Notes: generated by a model from the letters alone, not told the origin. A stretch of DNA of 64,000 bases from Deinococcus terrestris (GCF_009377345.1 NZ_WBSL01000002.1:1-64000); one strand, 5' to 3'. Positions 36,377 to 48,143 are shown, numbered from the stretch's first letter. Made by a program: numbers and translations.

Positions 36377-36864
36377 AAACCGCCGACCTGCTGGCCCGCA
36401 TTGAGAGGGACTGGCGCCGAGAGCGGCCGGACCTCAACCCCGACCCCATGCTCACCGTGATTGCTGTGCAAAGGACAAATCAGACGCTGCAAGCCGCCCT
36501 CGACGCCTTTTTCGCCCGGCACGACCTGACCCCCTCCGCCTTCGATGTGCTGGCGACCCTGCGCCGCTCGGCCCCACCGGAGGGCCTGACGCTGGGAGAC
36601 CTCGGCACGCTGATGGCCGTGACCCCGCCCGCCGTCACCAAGCGGGTGGACGGGCTGGAGCGCCGGGGCTGGGTGGCCCGCCTGCCCGACCCCCGCGACC
36701 GCCGCACCATCCGCGCCGCCCTGACGCCGGAGGGCCGCGCCGCCGTGGACGCGCTGCTGGAAGCCCACGTCACCCACGAGGAAGCCCTGTTGCGGAACTT
36801 GACGCCGGACGAGCGGGCCACCTTGCGGGAACTGCTGCTGCGAATCGCGCCTCCAACCAAGTGA
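36373..36864 (+). CDS. MarR-family transcriptional regulator
   Basis: A 163-residue winged-helix repressor. The DNA-binding region includes LTLGDLGTLMAVTPPAVTKRVDGLERRGW and the wing ARLPDPRDRRTIRAALTPEG. Its ATG overlaps the stop of the second YdcZ gene (ATGA, 36373-36376), so it is made with the transporter. It most likely binds the palindrome at 35414-35425. Confidence 0.93.
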   Translation: MKTADLLARIERDWRRERPDLNPDPMLTVIAVQRTNQTLQAALDAFFARHDLTPSAFDVLATLRRSAPPEGLTLGDLGTLMAVTPPAVTKRVDGLERRGWVARLPDPRDRRTIRAALTPEGRAAVDALLEAHVTHEEALLRNLTPDERATLRELLLRIAPPTK

Positions 36865-36884
36865 CGATGCTGCAAACCCACCTG

Positions 36885-37460
<576 letters not shown>

Positions 37461-37486
37461 CCGCTTGAGGGGAGGGGGCGCCTGCG

Positions 37487-37915
37487 CTAGCCCCTCCCCT
37501 GCCCCTCAATGACGCCCCGCACGTCGGCAGGCTGCCAGCCATCGGGCTTCAGCAGCTTGCCGTCTTCGCGTTTCGGGCCGCCGAGTTTTGCCATGTTCGC
37601 GCGGTGGACCTCGGCGAAGACGGTGTCGGCGTCAATACCCAGGGCATCCAGTGCCCCGTAAGTCACGTACAGCAGGTCGGCGAGTTCATGGGCGAGCGGG
37701 GCGAGGTCGCCGGGCAGAACCGCTTCGTTCGCTGAAAGCCGTGCGGCCAGCGCCGTGAACTCGGCCTCTACCTCCTGCGCCTCCTCCCGGATCAGGGTGC
37801 CCCGTAGGGCGAGGAGGTCGGGGCCGGGCACGGTCGGGCCGTCCGGGGCTACGAAGTCGGCGGCGCGGTGAAACTCGCGCAATAGCGCGGCGTTGGTGGG
37901 GGACAGGTCGGGCAC
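37487..37915 (-). CDS. MazG-like all-alpha NTP pyrophosphohydrolase (DR2231 type)
   Basis: A 142-residue all-helical protein. The ExxE...ExxD metal site is in LIREEAQEVEAEF and LAHELADLLYVTYGALD, and the tail KREDGKLLKPDGWQPADVRGVI matches the D. radiodurans DR2231 type, which hydrolyses dUTP to dUMP. Starts with GTG, 6 bases from a TAGCAT -10 box. Likely nucleotide-pool cleaning. Confidence 0.9.
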   Translation of the reverse strand: MPDLSPTNAALLREFHRAADFVAPDGPTVPGPDLLALRGTLIREEAQEVEAEFTALAARLSANEAVLPGDLAPLAHELADLLYVTYGALDALGIDADTVFAEVHRANMAKLGGPKREDGKLLKPDGWQPADVRGVIEGQGRG

Positions 37916-37921
37916 CCGCCG

Positions 37922-37927
37922 ATGCTA
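37922..37927 (-). promoter_or_regulatory. -10 box (TAGCAT) for leaderless MazG-like gene
   Basis: Minus-strand TAGCAT ends 6 bases before the GTG at 37915, just past the terminator of the upstream unit. Confidence 0.5.
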
Positions 37928-37932
37928 GGCCA

Positions 37933-37966
37933 AAGGGAAAGGGAGAGGCCGTGTGGACTCTCCCTT
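37933..37966 (-). terminator. Intrinsic terminator after the tRNA-like fragment
   Basis: Minus strand AAGGGAGAG / CTCTCCCTT, a perfect 9-bp stem with a 10-base loop, followed by TCCCTTT. It ends any transcript coming through the tRNA-like fragment. Confidence 0.8.
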
Positions 37967-37972
37967 CGTGTC

Positions 37973-38000
37973 TGGTGCGGGTGACTGGACTTGAACCAAT
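37973..38000 (-). other. tRNA 3'-end fragment (T-arm, acceptor strand, CCA)
   Basis: The minus strand reads ATTGG-TTCAAGT-CCAGT-CACCCGC-A-CCA: a fully paired T-arm with a seven-base TTCAAGT loop, a seven-base acceptor strand, a discriminator A and encoded CCA. The matching 5' acceptor (GCGGGTG) and D-arm are absent from the preceding 150 bases, so no whole tRNA can be folded. It may be a truncated tRNA or an integration-site remnant; the stretch 38001-38187 otherwise shows nothing recognisable. Confidence 0.55.
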
Positions 38001-38187
38001 CGGGGACCGGCCTCCGGCCCGCTCGCGCGCCCGTTTGATGAGAGGTGGGCGTCTCCCTCCGGCCCCTCTCGGAGCCAGGGGGAAGTATGCCGCCCCCACC
38101 CCCACCCCACATGTGCCGAATGGTCACCCGGCCTTAAGACAAATGGCGTGCTGGCGCGAGAATCGCGAGCGTTCCCACAGTCCTGAA

Positions 38188-38826
38188 TCACACCTCCAGC
38201 ACCCGGTACCCGTAGGCGTTCACCACGCGGGCGCCGCTGGCCTCGTCCACGTAGTCGGGCTTGCGGCCCTCGTACTCGTGGACGTGGCCGTGGACGACGA
38301 GGCGGGGGCGGCGGCAGGCCATGAAGCGGGTGATCTCGGGGCAGCCCCGGTGGGCGTAGTCGCTGCCGGTGTGCGGCCCGAGCGGGGGCGCGTGCGTGAG
38401 CAGCACGTCTACCCCCCGCCGGGCCTGCCAGCCCAGCCACCCCAGACCGCGCCGGGCCTGCGATGGCGAATACTGCCCTTCGCCGCCGGGCCGGTAGCGC
38501 GGCACCCCGCCCCAGCCCGCGACCCGCAGCCCCGCCGCCGTCACCACCCGGCCATGCGCGGCGATGACCCCGCGTGGAGGAATGGGGCCGTCCCCCTCGT
38601 CCACCGACTCGTCGCCGTGGTTGCCGTGGACATACAGGATGGGCACGGTCAGCACGCTCGCCAGAAACTCCAGGTAGTAGCCGGGCAGGTCGCCCGCCGC
38701 GAGCACGAGGTCCACCGCCGGGGCCGAGCGGGCGAAGCCTTCGCGGTACACGAAGGGATGCACCATGTCGGCCAGCACCAGCACGCGGCGGGGCGGGACG
38801 GGGGGCGGGGGGGTGGAGGCGGGCAC
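38188..38826 (-). CDS. Metallophosphoesterase
   Basis: A protein of about 212 residues with the calcineurin-like phosphoesterase motifs in order: LADMVHP (the first D-x-H is altered), AAGDLPG, VHGNHGDE, LLTHAPP and VVHGHVHEYEG. These coordinate a two-metal site for phosphate-ester hydrolysis. The start is uncertain: GTG 38826 is used, but no ribosome binding site or well-placed -10 box decides it; a proline-rich stretch precedes the first strand. Confidence 0.82.
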   Translation of the reverse strand: MPASTPPPPVPPRRVLVLADMVHPFVYREGFARSAPAVDLVLAAGDLPGYYLEFLASVLTVPILYVHGNHGDESVDEGDGPIPPRGVIAAHGRVVTAAGLRVAGWGGVPRYRPGGEGQYSPSQARRGLGWLGWQARRGVDVLLTHAPPLGPHTGSDYAHRGCPEITRFMACRRPRLVVHGHVHEYEGRKPDYVDEASGARVVNAYGYRVLEV

Positions 38827-38918
38827 GGAAACTGGGGCCGAGTGTAGCGTGCCCGGCAAGGCCCGCTGTGGCCGGGGGCATAATTTTGCAGCCCTGAGGC
38901 ATACCCCCGCCCCGCCCT

Positions 38919-38924
38919 TAGCCT
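38919..38924 (+). promoter_or_regulatory. -10 box (TAGCCT) for leaderless arginase
   Basis: TAGCCT ends 7 bases before the ATG at 38932, which favours that start over the ATG two codons earlier. Confidence 0.55.
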
Positions 38925-38931
38925 GATGGGT

Positions 38932-39828
<897 letters not shown>

Positions 39829-39838
39829 CCTGCCCCCG

Positions 39839-40054
39839 ATGCCCTACGCCGTTCGCCTGCAATACGTCCACAAGGACGCCCACGGGGACGATGCCCTGCT
39901 GGACGAACCCCACTGGCTGGAGAACGACGCGGGCGAATGCCGGGTCTTCCCCAGCGCCGACGCAGCCGGGGCCGCCGCGCAGGAGTGGATCACCGAGGGC
40001 TGGCGGGCCGAGGTGGTAGAGGTCGCGCCGGGTCAGTCCTCTGAGGAGAGGTAG
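39839..40054 (+). CDS. Small hypothetical protein (71 aa)
   Basis: A 71-residue acidic protein (MPYAVRLQYVHKDAHGDDALL) with strand-then-helix composition; function not recognised. Leaderless promoter inside the arginase stop. Its last 22 bases overlap the end of the convergent gene at 40033. Confidence 0.65.
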   Translation: MPYAVRLQYVHKDAHGDDALLDEPHWLENDAGECRVFPSADAAGAAAQEWITEGWRAEVVEVAPGQSSEER

Positions 40055-40302
40055 GGCTGCGCCGCATCAAAGCCCGCCAGCACCCCCGGCCAGAGCTGCC
40101 AGTCGTCCCCGTCGCGGCTGGCCCGGCCCGCTTGCACCAGCCGGTTGAGTTCGGCCTCCACCCGCTGCCCCACGCGGCGCAGGGGCATCTCGGCGGCCCC
40201 CTCCACCCCGCGCCAGGCTAGAAAGGCGCGGTGAAAGTCGGGCAGGGCGTCCAGGCCGACGCGGGTTTCCAGGGCACGCCACGAGAGGGGGTGGGGGGAC
40301 AT
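40033..40302 (-). CDS. Small hypothetical protein (89 aa)
   Basis: An 89-residue helical protein (MSPHPLSWRALETRVGLDAL...VEAELNRLVQAGRASRDGDDW) whose middle looks like a winged-helix (helix, then GRASRDGDDWQLWPG wing), so a small DNA-binding role is possible. TAGAAC, a near -10 box, ends 8 bases before the ATG at 40302. Convergent overlap with the 71-residue gene. Confidence 0.6.
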   Translation of the reverse strand: MSPHPLSWRALETRVGLDALPDFHRAFLAWRGVEGAAEMPLRRVGQRVEAELNRLVQAGRASRDGDDWQLWPGVLAGFDAAQPYLSSED

Positions 40303-40335
40303 GCCCCCCGTTCTACCGCGCCCCGCCCCGGCGCG

Positions 40336-40341
40336 TACAAT
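40336..40341 (+). promoter_or_regulatory. -10 box (TACAAT) for leaderless small gene
   Basis: TACAAT ends 6 bases before the ATG at 40348. Confidence 0.6.
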
Positions 40342-40347
40342 GCCCGC

Positions 40348-40608
40348 ATGACCGGCGGCCCTCCCTCCCCTGACCCCTCCTCCCCGGCGCCTCTGCCCCC
40401 GGAGTTGACGCGGCAGCTTGAGGCGCTCGGCGGGCAGCTCGTGTGGCGCGTCGGCAAGGACGAGGTCAGCGACGAGGTGGTCGTGCGGCTGGGGTACGCC
40501 TCGGCCACGCCCCGCTTCGCGCACCTGCCCCGGCTGCGTAGCGCGAACGACGCCGAGCTTCAGGCCGCGCTGAGCGAGAACCGGGTGGTGATCGAGTGGG
40601 TGGACTGA
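40348..40608 (+). CDS. Small conserved Deinococcus-Thermus protein (DUF3248-like)
   Basis: An 86-residue protein: a proline-rich N-terminus then a compact domain (ELTRQLEALGGQLVWRVGKDE, VVRLGYASATPRFAHLPRL). I associate this with the DUF3248 family described from Thermus and Deinococcus, but from memory only. Function unknown. Leaderless promoter. Confidence 0.72.
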   Translation: MTGGPPSPDPSSPAPLPPELTRQLEALGGQLVWRVGKDEVSDEVVVRLGYASATPRFAHLPRLRSANDAELQAALSENRVVIEWVD

Positions 40609-40611
40609 GCA

Positions 40612-40646
40612 AGCAGTCAGCGGTCAGCCGTCAGCCGTCAGCTCTC
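40612..40646. repeat. Short tandem repeat of GTCAGC units
   Basis: Consecutive GTCAGCG/GTCAGCC/GTCAGCC/GTCAGC units fill the gap between two plus-strand genes. Similar short intergenic repeats are common in Deinococcus genomes. Confidence 0.6.
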
Positions 40647-40662
40647 CCCCACTGGAGAGCGC

Positions 40663-41142
40663 GTGCTGTTTGAAGCCCGGCAAGCCTTCACGCTGACCCA
40701 CCCCGGCGGGGAAGACGCCGCGCTCGCCTTCGTGCGCGACGCGGGCGTCTCGCTCTCGCGGGTGCGCTTCCTGCGGGACCTGCGGGCGGACGCGGCGGGG
40801 GTGCGCGGCGAACTCGTGGTGCCGGTGCCGCTGCTGGGGGAGGTGGACCTGCCCTTTTTCAGCACCCTGCATCCCACCGGGGACGGGGCGGAGTTGCAGC
40901 CCCAGCCCGTCACGGGCGAACGGGCCTGGGTGGAGGTCGCGGGGCAGGCGCGGGTGAGCGCGGCGGGCGAGATGGCCTTCGACTTCCAGTTTCGCGCCCA
41001 CCTGCGGCTCCCGGAGGCCGAGGGGTGGGGCGGCGCCGCTTTCGAAAAGATGGTGCGCTCGGCGGCAGAGCGCACGCTGGAGCGGCTGGCGGGGGAGTTG
41101 CCGCAGGGGATTGCGGCGGCACTTCCGGAAGCGGCCCGGTAG
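40663..41142 (+). CDS. Conserved hypothetical protein (DUF3809-like)
   Basis: A 159-residue protein of mostly beta strands (VRGELVVPVPLLGEVDLPF, AGEMAFDFQFRAHLRLP) ending in an amphipathic helix, reminiscent of lipid- or polyketide-binding START-like folds. I tentatively link it to DUF3809 of Deinococcus-Thermus. GTG start with GGAGAG 3 bases upstream. Probably co-transcribed with the gene before it. Confidence 0.7.
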   Translation: MLFEARQAFTLTHPGGEDAALAFVRDAGVSLSRVRFLRDLRADAAGVRGELVVPVPLLGEVDLPFFSTLHPTGDGAELQPQPVTGERAWVEVAGQARVSAAGEMAFDFQFRAHLRLPEAEGWGGAAFEKMVRSAAERTLERLAGELPQGIAAALPEAAR

Positions 41143-41176
41143 CCGGACGCCCTTTTCCCTCCCGGCGCTGCTGGAG

Positions 41177-42512
<1,336 letters not shown>

Positions 42513-42530
42513 GCGCAAGCACTCCCCTCT

Positions 42531-42562
42531 CCCCCACGGCCCGGCGGGTGCGTGGGGGCTTT

Positions 42563-42564
<2 letters not shown>
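42531..42564 (+). terminator. Intrinsic terminator of metK
   Basis: CCCCCACG / CGTGGGGG with a 12-base loop, followed by CTTTTTATT. Its T run overlaps the coaD stop codon. Confidence 0.9.
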
Positions 42565-43635
<1,071 letters not shown>

Positions 43636-43779
43636 CGGCAGGCAGGGTAACGCACCCAGGGCACCGCCAGGAAACGCCATGTGCGCCCCTGCCGATTTCG
43701 CGGCGGCCCGATGCTCTAGCCTGAACCGAGTCCAACTTCGCCATTGCACCGCGCTGCTCGCCTCCCGGGAGGAGTCCCC

Positions 43780-45201
43780 ATGACACAGCCCACGTCTGCC
43801 GACCTTCAGGCCCTCTTCGAAGCGCAGGGGCGGCACCGTTGGCGGGCCGCGCGGGCCACCGCCCCCGAGCGGCAGGCCCTGCTGCGGCGGCTGGGGGCAG
43901 GCATCCAGCGCCACCGGGCCGCACTGGCCGAAGCACTCGCCCTCGACCTGGGCAAGAGCCGCGCCGAGGCGGAAATCACCGAGCTGCACGCGACGATGGA
44001 GGAGCTGAACCACGCCGTGCGCCACCTCCCGCGCTGGATGGCGCCCCGGCGGGTCCGCACGCCCGCCACCCTGCTAGGCACCCGCAGCGAGGTCGAGTTC
44101 CAGCCGCGCGGCGTCACCCTGATCCTGAGCGCGTGGAACTACCCGGTCAACCTCGCGCTCGTGCCCCTGATCGCCAGCCTCGCGGCGGGCAACACGGTCA
44201 TCCTCAAGCCCAGCGAAAAGGCCCCGGCCACTGCCCGCGCCCTGCGGCACCTGCTGGAGGAGGTCTTCGAGCCCCGGCTGGTCGCGGTCGTGGAGGGGGG
44301 CGCGGGCGTCGCCCAGTCATTGACCGAGTTGCCCTTCGACCACATCTTCTTCACCGGCAGCGGGGCCATCGGGCGACAGGTCCTCGCCGCCGCCGCGCCC
44401 AATCTGACGGGCGTGACGCTGGAACTGGGAGGCAAGAGTCCGGCCATCGTCCACGAGAGCGCCGACCTGGGCCTCACCGCCGAGCGGCTGGCGTGGGGCA
44501 AGTTCCTGAACGCCGGGCAGACCTGCGTGGCGCCCGATTACGTGCTGGTGCCGGAGGTGCTGCGCGGCAGCCTCCTGGCGCGGCTCGCGCAGGTGATCCC
44601 CCACCGCTTCGGGGAGGCTGAGCGGCTGCGAAAGGGCACCGACTACGGCCGCATGGTGGACGGGCGCAGCGTGGAGCGGCTCTCGCGCCTGACGCGGGAC
44701 AGCGTGGCGATGGGGGCACGGGTGGAGCTGGGCGGCGACTTCGACCCCGCCTCGCGCTTCATCTCGCCCACGGTGGTGACGGGCGTGACCCCGGAGATGC
44801 CGCTGATGGAGGAGGAACTGTTCGGCCCGGTGCTCCCCGTGCTGACCTACCGCGACTTCGGAGAGGCGCTGGCCCTGGTGCGGCGGCTCGACCCCCCGCT
44901 CGCGCTGTACACCTTTGCGGAGGACGGGGCGGCGGTGGAGCAGGTTCGCCGCGAGACGACGAGCGGCGGCCTGGTCATCAACGGCACGGTGGTCCACCTC
45001 AGCAATCCGCACCTGCCCTTCGGGGGGGTCGGTCCCAGCGGGATGGGGCGGTACCACGGCGAGTACGGCTTCCGGACCTTCAGCCACGAGCGGGCCGTGC
45101 TGCACGAGGGCCGGGGCAGCGGCGTGCGCTTTCTGTACCCGCCCTACGGCCGCCCGCTGCCCCGCTTCCTGGCCTGGGCCATGCGGAAGATGGAGGGATG
45201 A
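43780..45201 (+). CDS. Class 3-type aldehyde dehydrogenase
   Basis: A 473-residue NAD(P)-dependent aldehyde dehydrogenase. Seen: ILSAWNYPVNLALVPLI, LKPSEKAPAT, FFTGSGAIGRQV, the general base in LELGGKSP and the nucleophile in NAGQTCVAPDYVLV. The C-terminus has the extra hydrophobic-basic section (FLYPPYGRPLPRFLAWAMRKM) of the fatty-aldehyde/class 3 group. GGAGGAG lies 4 bases before the ATG; a -10 box TAGCCT is at 43717. Overlaps mobA (ATGA). Confidence 0.95.
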   Translation: MTQPTSADLQALFEAQGRHRWRAARATAPERQALLRRLGAGIQRHRAALAEALALDLGKSRAEAEITELHATMEELNHAVRHLPRWMAPRRVRTPATLLGTRSEVEFQPRGVTLILSAWNYPVNLALVPLIASLAAGNTVILKPSEKAPATARALRHLLEEVFEPRLVAVVEGGAGVAQSLTELPFDHIFFTGSGAIGRQVLAAAAPNLTGVTLELGGKSPAIVHESADLGLTAERLAWGKFLNAGQTCVAPDYVLVPEVLRGSLLARLAQVIPHRFGEAERLRKGTDYGRMVDGRSVERLSRLTRDSVAMGARVELGGDFDPASRFISPTVVTGVTPEMPLMEEELFGPVLPVLTYRDFGEALALVRRLDPPLALYTFAEDGAAVEQVRRETTSGGLVINGTVVHLSNPHLPFGGVGPSGMGRYHGEYGFRTFSHERAVLHEGRGSGVRFLYPPYGRPLPRFLAWAMRKMEG

Positions 45202-45803
45202 CCCCAGGGACGACCCCTCGGCTGGACCTCGTGGGGGCGCTGACCGCCGGGGGCCGCTCCCGCCGTTTCGGAACGGACAAGGCGCTCGCCCGGCTTGAGG
45301 GCCGGACCCTGCTGGAACATGTCGCGGCCAGCCTGGAGGACTGCCGGGTGCGGCTGCTCGTCGCGCCGCCCGGACGCTACCCCCTCCCCGGCTGGCTCCC
45401 GGTCCCCGATACCCGGCCTGACGAGGGACCGCTGGGAGCGCTGGAGGCCGCCCTGCTCGCCGCTGAACGTCACGTGGGACCGGGCTGGGTCGCCTTCGCG
45501 GGCGTGGACCTGCCCCGCCTGACCCCGGCGTACTGGGCGCTGCTGGCCGGAGCGCGGGCACCGGGGGCGCGGTCGGTCCTCACCCTGGACGCGGCGGGGC
45601 GAGCGCAACCGCTAGGGGCGCTGTACCACACGGCCCTCCTCCCCCACGTGTCCGCCTTGCTGGACGCGGGCGAACGCCGCCTGCGCCTCGCTGCGCGGGA
45701 CCCGGTGACGGTTCCCTACAAGGCAATCACGTGGGTCAGCCCGCAGGCGCTCCACAACGTGAACACGCCTGCCGACCTCGCGGCGCTGGAGCGGACACCG
45801 TAG
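45198..45803 (+). CDS. mobA: Molybdenum cofactor guanylyltransferase MobA
   Basis: A 201-residue nucleotidyltransferase that attaches GMP to molybdopterin. LTAGGRSRRFGTDKALARLEG is the GTP-binding signature, VAFAGVDLPRL has the catalytic aspartate and HNVNTPADLA is the usual C-terminal motif. Translationally coupled to the aldehyde dehydrogenase by a 4-base overlap; the pairing may be incidental. Confidence 0.93.
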   Translation: MTPGTTPRLDLVGALTAGGRSRRFGTDKALARLEGRTLLEHVAASLEDCRVRLLVAPPGRYPLPGWLPVPDTRPDEGPLGALEAALLAAERHVGPGWVAFAGVDLPRLTPAYWALLAGARAPGARSVLTLDAAGRAQPLGALYHTALLPHVSALLDAGERRLRLAARDPVTVPYKAITWVSPQALHNVNTPADLAALERTP

Positions 45804-45863
45804 CCCCCGCCCCCCTACCGAAAGCCAGCCGGAGAGCCTTCTGCCATCCGCGCCCCACGGAGC

Positions 45864-45890
45864 AATAAAAAAGCCGCCTCTTCGGGCGGT
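45864..45890 (-). terminator. Intrinsic terminator of the DUF4385 gene
   Basis: Minus strand CCGCC-CGAAGA-GGCGG followed by CTTTTTTATT, between mobA and the convergent gene. Confidence 0.85.
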
Positions 45891-45924
45891 GATAAAACCA
45901 ACATAGCGCGGTATGCAGTATTCG

Positions 45925-46422
45925 TCAACCGTAACGCTCCCGGTGTTCGCGTTTCATCCGGGCGTACTCCTCGTTGGCCTCGGCCTCGTCCCACTTCGCC
46001 TTGAAGATGCGGGCGGACTCGGCTTTCACGGGGTCCTCGGGCTGGCGGGGGAGTTCGGCGCGGCCGTGTGCCCCGGACTGGCCCTTCTTGTCGTCGGGCA
46101 CCGGGCCGTCGTACTTCTTGCCCCCCTTGTGGTTGGCATAGCGGCGCGAGCGGGTAAAGCCCATCTGGAGAAACTTGCGGGCCATGTCCGCGCCCACGAA
46201 GTCCCCCGCCCGCAGGTAATCTATGAACATCGCGTAGATGGCCTCGCTGCTCTCGCGGGCGACTTCCGGTGTAGCGAAGCGCCAGTGCGGAAGAATCTCG
46301 GACTTGTACGGCTGGACCAGCAGCACGCCCTGCTCGCCTATCCCGACCCGGTACAGCTCGGGGTGTGCCCGCAGGTCGAGTTCGGCATAGTTCAGCGAAT
46401 AGTCGAATTTGGGACGGGGCAT
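45925..46422 (-). CDS. DUF4385-family protein
   Basis: A 165-residue basic cytoplasmic protein (FDYSLNYAELDLRAHPELYRVG..., RKFLQMGFTRSRRYANHKGGKKYDG) that fits the DUF4385 family known in bacteria and phages; function unknown. AAAGGAG lies 5 bases before the ATG and a strong terminator follows. Confidence 0.85.
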   Translation of the reverse strand: MPRPKFDYSLNYAELDLRAHPELYRVGIGEQGVLLVQPYKSEILPHWRFATPEVARESSEAIYAMFIDYLRAGDFVGADMARKFLQMGFTRSRRYANHKGGKKYDGPVPDDKKGQSGAHGRAELPRQPEDPVKAESARIFKAKWDEAEANEEYARMKREHRERYG

Positions 46423-46445
46423 GGGGGCTCCTTTGGGGGGCTGGA

Positions 46446-46471
46446 GAAAACCACCGGGGCGGCCCGGTGGT
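46446..46471 (-). terminator. Intrinsic terminator of dps
   Basis: Minus strand CCACCGGG / CCCGGTGG followed by TTTTCTCC, about 40 bases past the dps stop. Confidence 0.85.
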
Positions 46472-46511
46472 CTCTTCGGCGTCTCGCTTCGCTCGGCCCT
46501 GCGGGGGCCGG

Positions 46512-47189
46512 TCAGTTCATCCGGTCGTCGTCCATCATCGCCTGAAGCATCCAGCGGATCTTGTCGATGGTGGCGGCGTAGCCGGTGTACAGGTCGGCGG
46601 TAACGGGATCGTTGGCCTCGTCCACGGTCTGCGAGTCGTCGCGGTAGCCGCGGGCCACGCGGGTCAGGTCCCCCACGAGGTCGGCGACCTGGGTGCGGGC
46701 GTCGCGCACCGTCTCCTGGGGCACCTGCACGAGGCTGAAGCGGGCAATGTCCTCGGGCGCGGCGATGGGGCTGCCCCCCAGCGCGACGAGGCGCTCGGCC
46801 TGCTCGTCGATGCCCCCGAAAATTTCCTCGATGAACTCGTCGTAGGCGAGGTGCAGGTCGCGGAAGAAGCGCCCCCGGATGTCCCAGTGGTACTTCTTGA
46901 ACTTGAGGTACAGGCTGATGGTGGTGGCGAGGTTACGCTGCAAGGTCTCGCTGACGGTGCCGAACTCCTCTTCGGAGAGGTAGCCGTGGTCCACGAGTTG
47001 GTTGTGAGGGGTGTCGAGGTGGGCGGCGTCGGCCTTGGCCTCGCCCTGCGGCATCACCCCAGCGGCCTCGCGGCCCTGGGCCGTGTCCTGAGCTGCCACT
47101 GGCATCTGGTTCGCGTCGTCGGCCGTCTTGCGGCGGCCTCCGCCCTTGCTCCCCGCGGCGGCCTTGGTTCCTGCGCTCTTTCTGGTCAT
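46512..47189 (-). CDS. dps: Dps1-type DNA-protecting mini-ferritin
   Basis: A 225-residue Dps closely matching D. radiodurans Dps1 (DR2263). The N-terminal 70 residues are a Lys/Arg/Gly-rich DNA-binding tail then a metal-binding segment (HLDTPHNQLVDHGYLSEEEF). The ferritin-like core has the ferroxidase residues in KYHWDIRGRFFRDLHLAYDEFIEEIFGGIDE. It oxidises and stores iron and binds DNA. TAGCGT ends 6 bases before the ATG, and a CCCCCGGCCGGGGG palindrome (47204-47217) lies in the promoter. Confidence 0.95.
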   Translation of the reverse strand: MTRKSAGTKAAAGSKGGGRRKTADDANQMPVAAQDTAQGREAAGVMPQGEAKADAAHLDTPHNQLVDHGYLSEEEFGTVSETLQRNLATTISLYLKFKKYHWDIRGRFFRDLHLAYDEFIEEIFGGIDEQAERLVALGGSPIAAPEDIARFSLVQVPQETVRDARTQVADLVGDLTRVARGYRDDSQTVDEANDPVTADLYTGYAATIDKIRWMLQAMMDDDRMN

Positions 47190-47195
47190 GCGGTC

Positions 47196-47217
47196 ACGCT
47201 ACGCCCCCGGCCGGGGG
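47196..47217 (-). promoter_or_regulatory. dps promoter: -10 box and adjacent palindrome
   Basis: Minus-strand -10 TAGCGT (47196-47201) with a perfect 14-base palindrome CCCCCGGCCGGGGG (47204-47217) in the spacer region. The palindrome may be an operator or part of the terminator of the MBL-fold gene upstream. Confidence 0.5.
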
Positions 47218-47237
47218 ACCGCCCATACGGGCTTTCT

Positions 47238-48137
47238 TCACGCTTGCCGCACCCGCAGCACCCCGCCTTCCAGGTCCAGGGCCGCGCTTCCCAGAGCCAG
47301 CAGGTCGCCGAGGTGGGCGCTCACCACGGCCCGATTGAGGACCCAGGCACCGGGATTCGTAGCGGTGACGCCCAGCGCCGCACTGACCCGCGCCAGCAGT
47401 TCGTCCACCGTGGCCGGACCCCCCGCCAGCGCTGCCGCCACTGCGTCTGTCGTCCGGGCATAGGCGGCGAGGTTGGCAGCCACCAACCCGTCTAGGTCGG
47501 AGGTGGGGTCACCGTGGCCGGGAAGGACGACGCGCACTCCGTCCAACTCGCCCAACGCCGCCGCCGACGCCTTCTGCTGCGCCGAGTCCGCGCAGAAGGT
47601 CAGGGGATGCTTGCCCAGCGCCTCCGGCCCGAACAGGGCGTCGGCGGCATACAGCACCTCGCCCACCCGCACCGCGTACATTTCGGCGGCGTGGCCGGGC
47701 ACTGCCATCAGCTCCACCTCCGCCCCACCGAGGGTCTGCCTGCCGGGGCCGACCGCTTGCGCGGGACTGGCGGGGGCCAGCAGGAACTTCGTTCGCAACT
47801 CGGCGGGCGGCGCGGCCCCCCACAGCGAGAGCGGTTCCAGCACCGGGTGGCGGATGATGGCGGCCTCCAGCGGCGGCGCGTAGACGGGCAGGTCGGGGAA
47901 GCGGCCCAGGAGAAAGGCATTTCCGCCGTGGTGGTCGGCGTGACTGTGGGTGTTCAGGATCGCCCCCGGCGTCAGGCCCGCCGCCTCCAGCGCCCGCAGC
48001 AGCTTTCGCGCGTGGGTGTCGTCCAGGCCTGTATCCACCAGCAGGGCGTGGCCCCCCGGTCCCTCCACGACCACGCTGTTCACCGTGCCGGGGAGGTAAG
48101 AGACGCCGGGGCCGAAGGGCTGAAGCGAGGGGGGCAT
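47238..48137 (-). CDS. MBL-fold metallo-hydrolase
   Basis: A 299-residue metallo-beta-lactamase-fold hydrolase. Metal ligands are in NTHSHADHHGGNAF, the later His in AVPGHAAEM, Asp in VLYAADALFG and His in VVLPGHGDPTSD. The C-terminal 70 residues look like a winged-helix extension (VDELLARVSAALGVTATNPGAWVLNRAVV). Glyoxalase-II-like or lactonase activity is possible; substrate unknown. Leaderless start at 48137. Confidence 0.9.
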   Translation of the reverse strand: MPPSLQPFGPGVSYLPGTVNSVVVEGPGGHALLVDTGLDDTHARKLLRALEAAGLTPGAILNTHSHADHHGGNAFLLGRFPDLPVYAPPLEAAIIRHPVLEPLSLWGAAPPAELRTKFLLAPASPAQAVGPGRQTLGGAEVELMAVPGHAAEMYAVRVGEVLYAADALFGPEALGKHPLTFCADSAQQKASAAALGELDGVRVVLPGHGDPTSDLDGLVAANLAAYARTTDAVAAALAGGPATVDELLARVSAALGVTATNPGAWVLNRAVVSAHLGDLLALGSAALDLEGGVLRVRQA

Positions 48138-48143
48138 GGGGAC

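Noticed and set aside
37973..38127. Complete tRNA gene on the minus strand
   Set aside because: The T-arm and CCA are perfect, but no D-arm, anticodon arm or complementary 5' acceptor could be found within 150 bases. Reported as a fragment instead.
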